Shown here piece by piece: positions 18,601-27,486 of a stretch of 64,000 nucleotides of DNA. Position numbers and translations under genes: made by a program. The notes under the pieces were generated by a model, which saw nothing but the letters and a program-made list of their open reading frames with translations, did no database searches and was not told where the DNA came from. Origin of the DNA: Fibrisoma limi BUZ 3 (GTDB lineage: Bacteria > Bacteroidota > Bacteroidia > Cytophagales > Spirosomataceae); assembly GCF_000296815.2 (NCBI RefSeq), contig NC_019017.1, forward strand, positions 62,001 to 126,000, read 5' to 3'. Every line of letters begins with the position of its first letter. The stretch's first letter is position 1.

Positions 18601-20653
18601 TGCCGAAGAGGTCTTTGGCAAATCGGTCATACACCTCCGTGGGAATCCACCGTTCGCCGAAGTTAAAATCCAGTTCGTCAAACGTAATGGGCGTGGGCTG
18701 ACCCTCCATAAGTGCCCGGAGAGCAGGTCCGGCCTGCGGATCAGCGGCATAGGCTTGCATCGCTTCCAGCTTTTCAACCACGTTACCACTCACCAGCATT
18801 GTCGGCGTCTGGTACTGACGCTCAACGGGGTTGTATAAGATCTGCCCCTCCAGCTCCTTGACCAACTGCGGTTGCGAAAGCTTGGTCAACTCTTGTAAGT
18901 AATCCAGATCGACCCGCCCTAGCTTACTCAGGCAGGCGGTTAGGGCATCTTGCGCGGTGAACTGCTCTACTTTGGCCTGCTGGATGCTAACGGGCTGGGT
19001 AAAGATGTCGGCTCTGACAAACTGTTTGTTAGCGTCCGCCACCTCAAGGGCCAAGAGGCTGCGTCCATCGGGATCGAGTAAGGCCAGGCCTGCATTCTTG
19101 CCTTCGTTAATTGCGCCGTACCGAGTGAAAAAAGCGCCGTACGCTGTGTTAAGGTCAAAGCGTAGTTCGGCTTGGGGTTGCTGGGATTCGGTTTCCCGGC
19201 GATATAAGCGTTCGTAGGCATCCCGGATCTGGAGCAAAGCGCCCAGCCGGGCGTGGTCAACCTGGCCCGGAAGGGTTTCGAGCGTTTTCAAATCCGGTGC
19301 CAACCGGCCTACTTCGCCTTGCTGGTAGAGTAAACTTCCGGACTGGTGAAACGGCTCGAGGAGGAGGACCAGCGGGCGAGGAGGCCGGGGAGCGGGCTCA
19401 AACTGGGCAAACAAGTCCCCCTGTACGTAAGTCGGCGAGCGGTTTGCGACCCGACTGGTTTGGATACGCTGCGGGATGGTTTGAATACGATCCCGCTCAA
19501 AGTTTTGCTGACGGAAACTTCTGGCCAGGTCTTCCCCCAATAAACGACCAACCTGGCGGGCAATTTCTTCCGAACCGCCTTTATGTTCGTATATCAGGGC
19601 GGGTTTGCCGTAGGGGTCAGTATCAATTTTTTGATCGGTAGCCACCACGTTTTCGCCTTTGATAAAGAGTTCATTGATGACCGTTTTGGCCGGACTCACC
19701 GATGATTTGATGAACTTCTTCTCCTGATCCGTAAGGGTTGTTTTGCCGCTTCGTTTTTGAAGTACCACCAGGTCGCTACCGACGCTCGTGCCGGCATAAT
19801 CCGTAAACAGATTGTGGGGCAACCGAACGGCCGATACCAGGTCACAGGTTTTCATTAGATACTGCCGTACTGGTTCATTGGCAGGGGAATTCAGCAGGGC
19901 GTCCGTAGTCAGGATAGCCGCGACACCGCCTTCCCGAAGACAGTCGATGCTTTTAACGCTAAAATAGGTATGCAGCCGAGCGCAGGCCGACCGGCGCTGT
20001 TTGTCCTTACTGTTGGCCAACGCTTCGTCCCAGATGGCCACGTTGCCGAAGGGGATGTTGCTGGCCACCAAATCGAAGCGATCGTTAAGTTTCCGGCCGC
20101 TTTCTTCAAAAGCTTTGTTCTCGACGGTGTACTGCGGATACAGTGCTTTTAGAACCAGTGCCGTAGCGGGATCTTTTTCGATTAATTGCGCAGCGCCGAT
20201 CACCAACCCGCCCTCATCAAAGCCTTTTGGGAAAATACCGGTGCCAGCCGAGGGATCTAAGTATTGAATGGGAGAAGTTCCCATAACGCCGGCCAGCTCT
20301 TTACCCACGTATTCAACCAGTTGGGGGGGCGTGTAAAAGCCGGATAGGACGTTGTTTCGGATACCCGATAGAAATTCCTCCGCTCGGTCACCAGCTGCTT
20401 GCGTTAACAACTCGTGCAGTTGCTGAACGCCCGGTCGCAGCTGGTTATCCAAGGTCGTAGTCCAGAGTTTATCATCCTGAACAGGAATAAGCACTGACTT
20501 TAGCGCACCAAAGCCGCTGTAAGCGAATAGTGTGGTTCGTTCTTCGGGTGTCAGCTCGACGGGGCCTCCCGCTTTGGTATGCTGATCGATCTCGAATGCC
20601 AGGCGCAAAGCTTCCAGGTTAGCGGCCAGGTGTGCGCGGTGATTATAAGCCAT
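15602..20653 (-). CDS. DarB-like N6-adenine methylase/SNF2-type helicase (anti-restriction)
   Basis: This very large protein (1683 aa) joins an N-terminal Class I DNA methyltransferase to a superfamily-2 helicase. The methylase has a SAM motif DPSAGTGIF (residues 133-141) and a catalytic motif SNIPFGN (198-204), a variant of NPPF. The helicase has Walker A GTGKT (about 846-850), a DESH box (about 1011-1014), and motif [10 protein letters not shown] (about 1348). A long coiled-coil C-terminus follows. The architecture matches phage P1 DarB and 'methylase-helicase' proteins of conjugative plasmids, which protect incoming DNA from host restriction. It overlaps the small upstream gene by 11 bases. 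Confidence 0.85.
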   Translation of the reverse strand: MAYNHRAHLAANLEALRLAFEIDQHTKAGGPVELTPEERTTLFAYSGFGALKSVLIPVQDDKLWTTTLDNQLRPGVQQLHELLTQAAGDRAEEFLSGIRNNVLSGFYTPPQLVEYVGKELAGVMGTSPIQYLDPSAGTGIFPKGFDEGGLVIGAAQLIEKDPATALVLKALYPQYTVENKAFEESGRKLNDRFDLVASNIPFGNVAIWDEALANSKDKQRRSACARLHTYFSVKSIDCLREGGVAAILTTDALLNSPANEPVRQYLMKTCDLVSAVRLPHNLFTDYAGTSVGSDLVVLQKRSGKTTLTDQEKKFIKSSVSPAKTVINELFIKGENVVATDQKIDTDPYGKPALIYEHKGGSEEIARQVGRLLGEDLARSFRQQNFERDRIQTIPQRIQTSRVANRSPTYVQGDLFAQFEPAPRPPRPLVLLLEPFHQSGSLLYQQGEVGRLAPDLKTLETLPGQVDHARLGALLQIRDAYERLYRRETESQQPQAELRFDLNTAYGAFFTRYGAINEGKNAGLALLDPDGRSLLALEVADANKQFVRADIFTQPVSIQQAKVEQFTAQDALTACLSKLGRVDLDYLQELTKLSQPQLVKELEGQILYNPVERQYQTPTMLVSGNVVEKLEAMQAYAADPQAGPALRALMEGQPTPITFDELDFNFGERWIPTEVYDRFAKDLFGSSVTITYLPSTDEFSVDIPAWSFKNAAITQQYAVQGQFRMYDGLTLMEYALYNTTPNINKEGPDGEKVLDSEATQLAATKIEQIRTAFVDWLPTQSPQLKQDLADRYNRLYNCYVKPQHDGTHQQFPDLNLTGLGIPGLYKSQKDVTWMLLQNGGGIADHEVGTGKTLIMTVASYEMKRLGLVNKPMILAMKANVNQIAETYRTAYPHAKLLYPGQDDFTPANRERFLNSIKNGAWDCIILTHDQFARIPQAPDVQNKVMREELRNLEKDLKTLEKTGGTISKSLLKGLETRKANLTAKLLKLQNELDKKTDSVPHFGNMGVDHLFVDESHQFKNLQFTTRHNRVAGLGNPEGSQRATNLLHAVRSIQERTGKDLGATFLSGTTITNSLTEMYLLFKYLRPKELARQKIENFDAWAAVYAKKTSDYEYSVTNQLLVKERFRHFIKVPELAQFYSQITDYRTASMVGLDRPKAVDVLISLPPTPDQAVFNKKLIDFAKTGDGTILDRAPLSEKEQTAKMLIATNYAKKAALDMRLIDPTLEDHPGSKLSRCAALIASHYQESAPYKGTQMVFCDTGTYKPGGEWNAYSALRDKLVREYDIPAHQIRFAQECKNDKERNALWDKANTGEVRVLIGSTGTMGTGVNAQKRVVAMYHLDIPWKPSELDQRVGRGSRTGNEVARDHFNNEVKNYVFATEQSLDNYKFNLLHTKANFIAQIKSGSMTGRRMDEGAFDEATGMNFSEYVAILSGNQDLLQKARLEKQITALESELRLFQKEGHKAGSMLKDVDKSLEKAETTFAQLKADFSKLTAVTQFDQEGNLPNAVQIALTDKPITKVKELGEYINQINQQMDTKGALKKLGSLHGFGVYVRTDAGYSVDGKVVKENAFVVKGDQLTYSYNNGYLAGHSPEVAARQFVRALEKLPALLENQREKIGNLTQQQKLLTDIVAKPWSKSEKLQELKAELRQVETRLQSGGLDKEPQQAKKPEKTTSKQKDQDISLA

Positions 20654-21032
20654 GCTGGACGTCTTTTTCGGTGTATTCGATTATGAGTCCGGTGATATAA
20701 GTATCCGCCAACCGGCTTTGGGGCTCGACCAGTAAGGGCAAAAACTTTTGTAACAGCCGGGGAAAGTGCGGCTGGCTGGCTAGCTCAGGATGGCTTTCAA
20801 AATCCGTGGCCAGAATGTCTTTGAGTCGACTGGCGGCTTCCAGGACAGGCGTAACGGTTTCGAGTAGTGTTGACTCGGCGCTTTCAAGGGCATCTTGAAT
20901 AGAGGCTCCCTGCCGGCGCGACTCCTCGAAAGTGTTTTGAGCGGCCGTGACGGCCGACTGTTGCTGCTCGGCGGGGATGGGCAAATCAGCCGTAACCCGG
21001 CTGAATAAAAGCGAAAAATGATTGGTTTCCAT
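20643..21032 (-). CDS. Small partner of the DarB-like protein, unknown function
   Basis: This 129-aa, mostly helical, acidic protein has no recognised domain. Its 3' end overlaps the start of the methylase-helicase gene by 11 bases, so the two are translationally coupled and probably work together, for example as a loading or packaging partner. The start ATG is 5' of [20 protein letters not shown]. Confidence 0.55.
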   Translation of the reverse strand: METNHFSLLFSRVTADLPIPAEQQQSAVTAAQNTFEESRRQGASIQDALESAESTLLETVTPVLEAASRLKDILATDFESHPELASQPHFPRLLQKFLPLLVEPQSRLADTYITGLIIEYTEKDVQHGL

Positions 21033-21330
21033 AGTTGATTCATTAGGAACTATATTCCCTTTTAATCAAATATGGCAATTTTAGACTGGGATTAATACCC
21101 TATAGCTACCAGTGAGTTAGGTCAAAAAAATGCCTAAGCGTCATCCTTGAGGACGTATCCTTATCTTGTAGGGACAAACTCAGATATTGTAGGGATAAAA
21201 AGGGGGAGCCGTTTCCTAAAAATTTTAATTTGCGTTTTATTTTCGGTAACGCTTATAAATGAGATAATTTCTTTTAACAAAAAATGTTAATTATAGCATG
21301 TTGCAATGCTTTGAGAATTAGATCCTAACT
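21033..21330. other. Gene-free upstream region of the DarB-like operon
   Basis: About 300 bases of AT-rich sequence between two - strand genes. The string TTGTAGGGA occurs twice (near 21165 and 21188). It must hold the promoter for the two-gene methylase-helicase operon; I cannot assign boxes. Confidence 0.35.
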
Positions 21331-22245
21331 TTACTTTAGATCATCAATGGAAGAAACCCCTAGTTGATCAAGACACGCTCTTTGATCACTAGGAAGTTCT
21401 ATTAACTTGAACTTTTCAGTTTTTCCATCCAGTTCCACTATACGATCAACACCAACGACTGTATGATCTTTGAGTTTATATATCGAACATTCACCTGCTG
21501 CGTATAAACCTAATTTAGAACATGCTTCTGGTGTGATTGCTATATTGAAACCTTGCCCCGAGGTTCTAACACTGGGATATAGTACTCCGTCAATTTGCTG
21601 ACCCGGATACTTTGTTACTATATCCGTAAAAGTTGCTGATATCATATAGTCTAAATGAGTACCTACCTCTTTGGAAAATTCGTTTGCAAGAAACTGTTGG
21701 AACTTCTTTGAATTTTCTAAAATCTCCTTGTCTTGTATACTCATAAATTTTTCGTACGCATCGGCTAACTCTTTTGTGTAGCTACTAGCTCCATAATACA
21801 CATTACTATGTACAAGAGCTAATAAATTAATATCCTCTTCTACAATCCATTTGCCAAATGATATTTTCTTGTAACCAGATGTTGTTTTGTCTCTTAACCA
21901 AGGCATTGCCTCAATAGCACCAGTAATTCTTGAATTATTTAATTCCCCTGGTCCGACGTTCTCGGGTGTGATGCAACCATAAAACATCGTTCGATAAGGA
22001 GTACTTGCGCGTTGATATGTCGTATTGAACTCCTGAGGTTTAAACGAATAGTCTGATAATATCTCAAACCGCTCTCCGCCGTTGTTTGGTCTAGCTCTCA
22101 AGATAGGTTTCCCTTTGTGAAAAGTAACCATAACATGCCCGAGTTTACCAATTTTGGTAAGCAGTTCTCTAACTTCCTTTTCTGGATTAGCCCTAAGATT
22201 TAAAGCTTTCAATCTTTCTATTCTTTCGTTAATTGTCATAGCCAT
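21331..22245 (-). CDS. RES-domain-like protein, possible NAD-targeting toxin
   Basis: This 304-aa protein contains a C-terminal segment (IDGVLYPSVR, then GFNIAITPEAC) like the YPSxR region of RES-domain proteins. An upstream Arg-rich segment (RASTPYRTMFYG) could supply the RES arginine. RES domains are NAD+-degrading toxins, usually paired with a Xre-type antitoxin. No antitoxin gene is adjacent, and the first 60 residues are unlike classic RES toxins. Codon use is more AT-rich than the neighbours, hinting at separate acquisition. Family call tentative. Confidence 0.45.
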   Translation of the reverse strand: MAMTINERIERLKALNLRANPEKEVRELLTKIGKLGHVMVTFHKGKPILRARPNNGGERFEILSDYSFKPQEFNTTYQRASTPYRTMFYGCITPENVGPGELNNSRITGAIEAMPWLRDKTTSGYKKISFGKWIVEEDINLLALVHSNVYYGASSYTKELADAYEKFMSIQDKEILENSKKFQQFLANEFSKEVGTHLDYMISATFTDIVTKYPGQQIDGVLYPSVRTSGQGFNIAITPEACSKLGLYAAGECSIYKLKDHTVVGVDRIVELDGKTEKFKLIELPSDQRACLDQLGVSSIDDLK

Positions 22246-22440
22246 AGTTTGTAAATGGTGTCAACAGGTTGTTGCCTAGAATAAGCTTTCATTGAAATAC
22301 ATCCAACTGATCGTCAATTATTACTACTGATTTTGGTTTTAATGTTTATCGTCTGCATATCTGTTTCGACCGGCTCCGCATAATCATTAATAATGGTGTC
22401 CAGTTTGAAATAGTCTGGTTTAACAGAACGTTTGTTGTAA

Positions 22441-22630
22441 GCGTGGTTACGTTCAGGGACAATTGAGTCGGTCTTGAGAAGTCTGATCAACTACTATGGG
22501 CTACGCCAAACCAACACCAGAAGTCGAGAAACAGCGAATAAGGTAATGTATATAGCTGCTATGGCTTACAATCTGAGGAAGTACCTGCACTTTACACCCG
22601 TTGAACAAAGCGTAATGGTAATCGCTCTAC
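22441..22630 (+). pseudogene. Transposase C-terminal remnant (IS1182/IS4-like)
   Basis: The reading frame after a TAA at 22438 gives a typical DDE transposase C-terminus: SGTIESVLRSLINYYGLRQT, then ANKVMYIAAMAYNLRKYL. The upstream catalytic part is missing. The open frame continues beyond 22630 but loses resemblance. This is a decayed insertion sequence. Confidence 0.6.
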
Positions 22631-22690
22631 CAGTACCTGATCAGTTTTATTATTTGCAACAACCACCTGAAATATGTTGGGTAATACATT

Positions 22691-22721
22691 CTGTAAGACA
22701 AAAACAAGCGTTGTCTTACAG
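22691..22721. repeat. 11-bp perfect inverted repeat near the recombinase gene
   Basis: The arms CTGTAAGACAA and TTGTCTTACAG are separated by 9 bases. It lies between the transposase remnant and the 3' end of the serine recombinase gene. It could be a terminator-like hairpin, a remnant IS end, or a recombinase site; the sequence does not decide. Confidence 0.4.
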
Positions 22722-22852
22722 TTGTAAGATAGAAGGCGAAGTTATAAGTAATCATGTAAAACAGTGTTTCCGAAGGCCGGTTCTTATTGACGTCAAAATC
22801 GTATTTGTAGCGTCAGGCTATTCGGATCAGCACCAGGTTAGGCTTTGTCGTA

Positions 22853-23530
22853 TTAAGCCTGACGTTCCAATAATCGTTTCACCTGTACGGGATGAAACGA
22901 ACCACCCTTGGGTGCATGAAAAGCAGCCTCGTTTAAATAGTCAGCTATTTGCTTAAACGTTTTCCCCTCCGTTCGTAACCGGCTTATTAAGGTCAGTGCT
23001 CGTTTACTATTTCTATTTTGACGGGCTTTTTCTCGTACTACCTGGTTAGCTAGTTGGGTGGCCATGCCATTTTGAAAGGCCACGCTCGGTTTGCGCCACT
23101 GGCCATCCCGCTTTACCTTCTGCACTAACGCGCCCGTGGTTCGGATACTGATCAGTTCCCGTTCACGATCCGCGATTGCCATAAATAGGGTTAGGGTGAA
23201 CTTATCCAAATTCGGTATGTCGCAACTCTCTAAGCGGCCGTCGAGTTCCCGGTAAATCTCTAGGGCCTGTTCGGTATTGCGACTCAATCGGTCAATCTTG
23301 GCCACGACCAATATCGCCCGGCGCTGCTTGCATAGGGTCAGGGCTTGCCGTAGTTCAACCCGCCTGGCTACATCCTTGCCAGACCGTACATCGGTAAATT
23401 CAGCAATAATTTCTTTATCCCGATAATAATGCTGAATGTAGGCTTTCTGAGCCTCCAAACCTAAGCCGCTATCCCCCTGTCGTTTCGTGGAGACCCGGTA
23501 GTATACGACATATTGTGGTTGTGGTATCAT
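22853..23530 (-). CDS. Serine recombinase (resolvase/invertase family)
   Basis: This 225-aa protein has an N-terminal resolvase catalytic domain with the nucleophile Ser14 in YYRVSTKRQ. The conserved GLGLEAQ and VAKIDRLSRNTE segments follow, then a C-terminal HTH (SRLRTEGKTFKQIADYLNEA). It cuts and rejoins DNA at short sites, for example to resolve plasmid dimers. It is the last gene of a four-gene - strand operon (overlap of 4 bases with the gene upstream). It lies far outside the Tn3-family transposon, so it is not obviously that element's resolvase. Confidence 0.88.
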   Translation of the reverse strand: MIPQPQYVVYYRVSTKRQGDSGLGLEAQKAYIQHYYRDKEIIAEFTDVRSGKDVARRVELRQALTLCKQRRAILVVAKIDRLSRNTEQALEIYRELDGRLESCDIPNLDKFTLTLFMAIADRERELISIRTTGALVQKVKRDGQWRKPSVAFQNGMATQLANQVVREKARQNRNSKRALTLISRLRTEGKTFKQIADYLNEAAFHAPKGGSFHPVQVKRLLERQA

Positions 23531-23874
23531 TCTAACGTTGGGTTGATTATACCGCCCCGTTGGTGGACGTTGGCAATAGATGCATTTACTTCCGCCTGGG
23601 TTAACTCCTCCAGTTCGTTGATATAGAGAATAGGCCCTGCTTCATCGATTGTATAATCCGTGTCCATCCGTAGCCACATACTCCACTCAGGTACCTGCAT
23701 ATGAGATATAGTACCTACCGAAACCGAATCAGCCGGTTTCTGCTCGTAGATGATAGCGTACTTAGCGACCAGCGCCGGCAGTTGCTTTAGAAAGCCTGCC
23801 TGCACGTCGACCGGCAGCCGATCAAAGGTTAATCGGGCACCCGTTGCCCATTCTGTATCAAAGGATGGATTCAT
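23527..23874 (-). CDS. Hypothetical 115-aa protein of the recombinase operon
   Basis: Unrecognised. A helical first half (FDRLPVDVQAGFLKQLPALV) is followed by beta-rich sequence with EWSMWLRMDTDYTID and ILYINELEELT. This faintly recalls RelE/ParE folds, but no catalytic residues can be assigned. It overlaps its neighbours by 4 bases on both sides, so it is translated as part of the recombinase operon. Confidence 0.5.
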   Translation of the reverse strand: MNPSFDTEWATGARLTFDRLPVDVQAGFLKQLPALVAKYAIIYEQKPADSVSVGTISHMQVPEWSMWLRMDTDYTIDEAGPILYINELEELTQAEVNASIANVHQRGGIINPTLE

Positions 23875-24125
23875 GAAGGTTCCTCGTTGAGAATTGTTAG
23901 GGTCTGTGGGTCGATGGTAACGGGCTGTGTGTACTCGTCGATGACGGTATTTAGGTCAACATACTCTGGAAGGGCTGATCGGGTGTTATAAGCCTCAACC
24001 GAAGGATATACGGCCGTTCGGTTGGTGTATTCATCGCCCGGCTCAGGCTGCACTTTTCGAACCCGTATATAGAGCCTTCCCTGCTGGCCGACAAACGCAG
24101 CAGGCACCGATTCTGTGGTTTTCAT
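23871..24125 (-). CDS. Hypothetical 84-aa protein of the recombinase operon
   Basis: This short protein has a beta-strand-rich N-terminus (AFVGQQGRLYIRVRKVQPEPGDEY) and no known motif. It lies 22 bases after a 59-codon gene and overlaps the following gene by 4 bases. Confidence 0.45.
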   Translation of the reverse strand: MKTTESVPAAFVGQQGRLYIRVRKVQPEPGDEYTNRTAVYPSVEAYNTRSALPEYVDLNTVIDEYTQPVTIDPQTLTILNEEPS

Positions 24126-24147
24126 TTGTTCATCAAACAGGTTCAGG

Positions 24148-24327
24148 TCACTGCTGCGTGGGTTCTTTCAACTCGCCGTAGCTGAAGAACTTGGGACGTT
24201 GCACATACTTGGGGTTCTTGCCCTTTTGTGGCTCCGAGAAATCTATACAGTCATAGACCGTAGTAAACAACTCAATGGCTCGTCGCACTTCTTGTATTGT
24301 ATCGCTCTCAATTCGTATCCGTGTCAT
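24148..24327 (-). CDS. Small 59-aa protein, first gene of the recombinase operon
   Basis: An ATG at 24327 opens a 59-codon frame ending at a TGA (24148-24150). The product starts MTRIRIESDTIQEVRRAIEL and ends GELKEPTQQ. It has a plausible globular composition (one amphipathic helix, then a basic Pro/Lys-rich stretch) and lies 22 bases before the next gene of the same strand. Short genes of this kind are easily missed. Function unknown. Confidence 0.5.
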   Translation of the reverse strand: MTRIRIESDTIQEVRRAIELFTTVYDCIDFSEPQKGKNPKYVQRPKFFSYGELKEPTQQ

Positions 24328-24403
24328 GTTAAATAAGCTACGTTACATAGCCACCCAGTGGACTAGAGGTTTTTTCTTGTTCCCACGCGGAAAACTCATC
24401 GGA

Positions 24404-25273
24404 TCATGGCTTGACTTGAATCACTCTCAGCACAAACGAATCGGTTCGGCTAAAATCATCTTCGAAAATGAGTATGCCATCAATCTCCAGGGGTAATCGT
24501 TTAGCTATCCCTTCGTACGATTCGCCCTGGCCTAAATCAGCCAGAACTTGCTGAAGCCGAGCTGCGTCAAAGTAAGTCTGATTAACGGCCAGCAATACTT
24601 TGCCGTTTAGCTCACTTATTTCACCAGAACCAAACTTATCCTCAAGTTTATACTCAATTTTTCTTAAATAGCGATTCGCTTCGCCTTCCAGATCGACAAA
24701 ACCATCAGCTTCAAACCGCTTATTCGGCGTGTAAACTTCTACGTGCATTTGGCTACCCGCCGAACTAGTGATGGTCAGATCGGCATCTTTCCGTTTACCC
24801 GTAACGGGATGAGTAAATGGTGTTTCAAACTCAACTGTAAATCCCTGCTTTGCGAACCAATAAGCTAGCGTTAGTTCACTGAGCGTAGCCAACAAATGGA
24901 AATCTGCTAAATTCTTGATCTTATCCGCAAACTGTTTGCTTGTTCGGCCAGGAACCGTTAGTTGTGGAAAGCGCCGAATAAACCCGTCTAAGCGATTCAG
25001 TAGCCGCTCGGCATGCACGATTTCACCGAAAGCCAGCATCCGATTACCTTGGTAGCCGACCAACACGGCGGCACTCAGTAACGTGTAATCAGCCCCCGTT
25101 TCTTCATCACCCCACAAGTAAGCTGCTACATCATCGACGGATTCTAATTTGTGTTTCCATTTTGAAAAATCGTTCTCCGTTATGATTGATTGCAGACCTT
25201 CAAAACGAGCTACTCCAGCGCGGGCGTAGTCAATACATTCGTCAATGTTGATTGGCAGTGTTATAGTGCTCAT
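24404..25273 (-). CDS. PD-(D/E)XK-like nuclease-fold protein, function unknown
   Basis: Starting at the internal ATG preceding STITLPINIDEC, the product is 289 aa. In the middle, LSELTLAYWFAKQGFTVEFE, KDADLTI and HVEVYTP form the order expected for a restriction-endonuclease-like core (Glu helix, Asp, then E-V-x); the usual ExK lysine is replaced by Tyr. It could be an inactive or variant nuclease, or a DNA-binding relative. It is not obviously linked to a methylase. Confidence 0.45.
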   Translation of the reverse strand: MSTITLPINIDECIDYARAGVARFEGLQSIITENDFSKWKHKLESVDDVAAYLWGDEETGADYTLLSAAVLVGYQGNRMLAFGEIVHAERLLNRLDGFIRRFPQLTVPGRTSKQFADKIKNLADFHLLATLSELTLAYWFAKQGFTVEFETPFTHPVTGKRKDADLTITSSAGSQMHVEVYTPNKRFEADGFVDLEGEANRYLRKIEYKLEDKFGSGEISELNGKVLLAVNQTYFDAARLQQVLADLGQGESYEGIAKRLPLEIDGILIFEDDFSRTDSFVLRVIQVKP

Positions 25274-25644
25274 TATAATTAATTTTTGATTTGTGAGAGT
25301 CGGCAACACGCAAACGTATTCATGCCATCATTCGCCGGGTTAAAGTCAACCTGATTTGTTAACCGACAATGATCACGCATGATTTGCGACAATAAGTATT
25401 TAACCTGACAAAATGAGAATCTGCAAAAATGTCAGGTGTAAGATAGGGATAAATAGGTAAAATTACAAAAGCTCTACGCTCGTCGTGGTTTTGTAATAAA
25501 CAAAAATTTCCAGAAATTAGTAATAAAAATATGTTATACATATTGTGTATAATAAAAAACTTTACCATATTTAAACTACTAAATGCTAGTAATACGAGTT
25601 AGCTTATTGCTTAGCTCTCATACGAAACCTGACTTTTCGCCCAC
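25274..25644. other. Gene-free region between divergent genes
   Basis: About 370 AT-rich bases between the - strand nuclease-like gene and the + strand higBA pair. It should contain both promoters. No repeats strong enough to annotate. Confidence 0.35.
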
Positions 25645-25956
25645 ATGCTGGTCACCTTCAACAATGACTACCTGGAAAAACTCTACCATAAACAGAAAGT
25701 ACCGGGTAAGCCCCGTTATGATCAGAGCGTGGTTGACATTTTTATCCGGCGCATTGATCAGTTCATTGCGGCCGACAACTCCGGTGAACTGCGGCAGCTG
25801 AAGAGTTTGCACTTTGAAGCGCTGAAAGGTGATAAACAAGGGTTATATTCGGTACGCATTAACCGGCAGTATCGGACCGAGTTTCGCCTGAGTTACGACC
25901 AGGTTGAGCTAATTGAAATTGTGACGATTGAGGATTTATCAAACCATTATAGTTAA
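25645..25956 (+). CDS. higB: HigB-like toxin (RelE/ParE superfamily)
   Basis: This 103-aa protein resembles HigB mRNA interferases ('plasmid maintenance system killer'). An N-terminal helix is followed by the central segment LRQLKSLHFEALKGDKQGLYSVRIN and RQYRTEFR, with the basic residues used for ribosome-dependent mRNA cleavage. It precedes higA by 7 bases, the usual toxin-first order of hig loci. It probably stabilises the plasmid. Confidence 0.85.
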   Translation: MLVTFNNDYLEKLYHKQKVPGKPRYDQSVVDIFIRRIDQFIAADNSGELRQLKSLHFEALKGDKQGLYSVRINRQYRTEFRLSYDQVELIEIVTIEDLSNHYS

Positions 25957-25963
25957 CCAGGTT

Positions 25964-26260
25964 ATGATGCACAAAGCCATTGACCGTAAGGGTCAGGAAA
26001 TATTTTCCGCTAAGCCTACTCATCCCGGTGTAGTGCTGGCCGAAGAACTCGACGAACGGGCTATTAAGCCATCGGCCTTTGCCCTACAAGTTGGCGTTTA
26101 CCCCTCAGTGATATCCGATCTGATTCATCAGAAACGCAACGTAACAGCGGCTCTGGCTTTAAAGTTAGAGAAGGGGTTGGGCATTTCAGCGGGCTACTGG
26201 ATGCGGTTACAGGTCCTCTACGAACTCAATACCGAACGGCTAAAAATGACGGCCGCGTAA
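25964..26260 (+). CDS. higA: HigA-like antitoxin (XRE family)
   Basis: This 98-aa HTH protein contains HPGVVLAEELDERAIKPSAFALQVGVYPSVISDLIHQKR, the hallmark HigA/VapI helix-turn-helix, followed by ALALKLEKGLGISAGYWMRLQ. It neutralises HigB and represses the operon. Start chosen at the ATG 7 bases after higB (a second ATG follows directly). Confidence 0.88.
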   Translation: MMHKAIDRKGQEIFSAKPTHPGVVLAEELDERAIKPSAFALQVGVYPSVISDLIHQKRNVTAALALKLEKGLGISAGYWMRLQVLYELNTERLKMTAA

Positions 26261-26295
26261 TTGAGAAACCCAACTATTTGCGAAATCATACATCC

Positions 26296-26607
26296 ATGAC
26301 TCAACAATTTATTTCTCTTTGGCAAGATACCTTCGTTGCCGGTTACCCGGTAGGCGTTTTGGTCATGATTTTTGAAATCAGTGGTGCCCTCGCTTTTGGC
26401 CTCTACAAATATATGGCGACCCGGCCGGTTGTTTATCGGGATGGACTCATCCTGGTTCCCACCTGGACGGGCAGTATAACGATGAGCTTGATGATCTACC
26501 ACTCGACTTCTATGTGGCCAGGTTTACTAACAATAGGATTAATGGGGGCTACGTGCTTTGCCGGGTGGGCCTGGCTTCGGAATAAGCAGCTGTCCATCCG
26601 CCAATAG
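26296..26607 (+). CDS. Small membrane protein, unknown function
   Basis: Starting at the ATG before TQQFISLW, the product has 103 aa and about three hydrophobic segments (residues about 16-37, 55-72 and 75-92). No family recognised. It follows higA by 35 bases on the same strand. Confidence 0.45.
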   Translation: MTQQFISLWQDTFVAGYPVGVLVMIFEISGALAFGLYKYMATRPVVYRDGLILVPTWTGSITMSLMIYHSTSMWPGLLTIGLMGATCFAGWAWLRNKQLSIRQ

Positions 26608-26915
26608 CCGTTACTATTTTATTGTTTTGTAATCCCGATCACAGGCGTACGATAAATACAAAATTCAGATTTTAATTATGCTACGGAGCAGGCAAGAAAT
26701 AGATGGGTTACCCAACCTAAGGGTTCGGATAAATCGTTTCAAACAATAAGTCAAATTACGGCTGGTAGCTCTTTATCGAGCAAGGCCCCTTTTTATGTAC
26801 TGACCGAAGAAACGATGAAAGAACCGGGGAATCGGATAAAACGATCAGAACAACCCGATTGATAAGCATAAACTACACAGTTGGTAATCCTTTCCATAAA
26901 ACGTCTTAAACGCTA
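26608..26915. other. Gene-free region
   Basis: About 300 bases with only very short open frames (23 and 15 codons). Nothing recognisable. Confidence 0.35.
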
Positions 26916-27278
26916 ATGACCGCACACAATCTTATTGCTACCTACCGGCTCGAACTAACAACGATCAATGCGCTCAATCTGTTGGTGCATAACTACAGCC
27001 AGGATGACATAGTCCACCTGCGGCAGAATCGTTCGTTCGATCATGCCTGGTCGTATTACTGGAATGGTGATGAGGAAGGGGTTACTATCGAAAAATTCTG
27101 GTCGACCTGGGCGGATAAGTTTGATCATCAGACCCAGGCTTTTTTGTTAGATTTTGCCATGAAACGCTATGGAGAAGAAGCCTATAGCAACATCGATCAG
27201 GCGACTGGCTGGCGTGATCGGCTCAATCAGCTTTTGAAAGAACAGTACCCGGATACTACGGACACCAGTGATGAATAA
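26916..27278 (+). CDS. Hypothetical 120-aa acidic protein
   Basis: An acidic, helical protein rich in Trp and Asp (for example SYYWNGDEEGVTIEKFWSTW). No family recognised. Codon use matches the plasmid backbone. It lies before the palindrome-flanked gene but with a 208-base gap, so it is probably transcribed separately. Confidence 0.5.
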   Translation: MTAHNLIATYRLELTTINALNLLVHNYSQDDIVHLRQNRSFDHAWSYYWNGDEEGVTIEKFWSTWADKFDHQTQAFLLDFAMKRYGEEAYSNIDQATGWRDRLNQLLKEQYPDTTDTSDE

Positions 27279-27365
27279 ACCGGAATAGCCAATTTACCTC
27301 TTTAATAAAAACACCTTGCCATTAATCACCAGCTTATAGTTTAAGCTAAAACAAACTTGTTATGA

Positions 27366-27390
27366 AATGTTTACATAATATGTAAAAATA
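27366..27390. promoter_or_regulatory. Palindromic operator-like site 1 (AATGTTTAC-N7-GTAAAAATA)
   Basis: A 9-base arm AATGTTTAC, a 7-base AT spacer and GTAAAAATA, a near match to the reverse arm GTAAACATT. The same layout recurs at the start codon of the next gene and again after its stop. Confidence 0.5.
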
Positions 27391-27461
27391 AAGAATCAAC
27401 ATTGATAACGTTAGCTACCTCCTTATATAGATCATAATTTGGACAATAAACGCACGGCTAA

Positions 27462-27486
27462 TATTTTTACTTAAAATGTAAACATT
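27462..27486. promoter_or_regulatory. Palindromic operator-like site 2, abutting the start codon
   Basis: The arm GTAAACATT (27478-27486) ends exactly where the ATG of the next gene begins. A partial left arm (ATTTTTAC) lies 7 bases upstream, as in sites 1 and 3. Binding here would block translation initiation or transcription, so autoregulation is likely (inference). Confidence 0.5.

Noticed and set aside
22474-22956. 160-codon frame starting at TTG
   Set aside because: Only its first ~50 codons resemble a protein (transposase C-terminus); the rest is antisense to the recombinase gene and intergenic sequence. Annotated as a remnant instead.
22853-23530. Serine recombinase as the resolvase of the Tn3-family transposon
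   Set aside because: It lies 16 kb outside the transposon ends in an unrelated operon; it could act in trans, but nothing in the sequence links them.
24115-24336. + strand frame of 73 codons
   Set aside because: It is the shadow of the better 59-codon - strand gene, which fits the operon.
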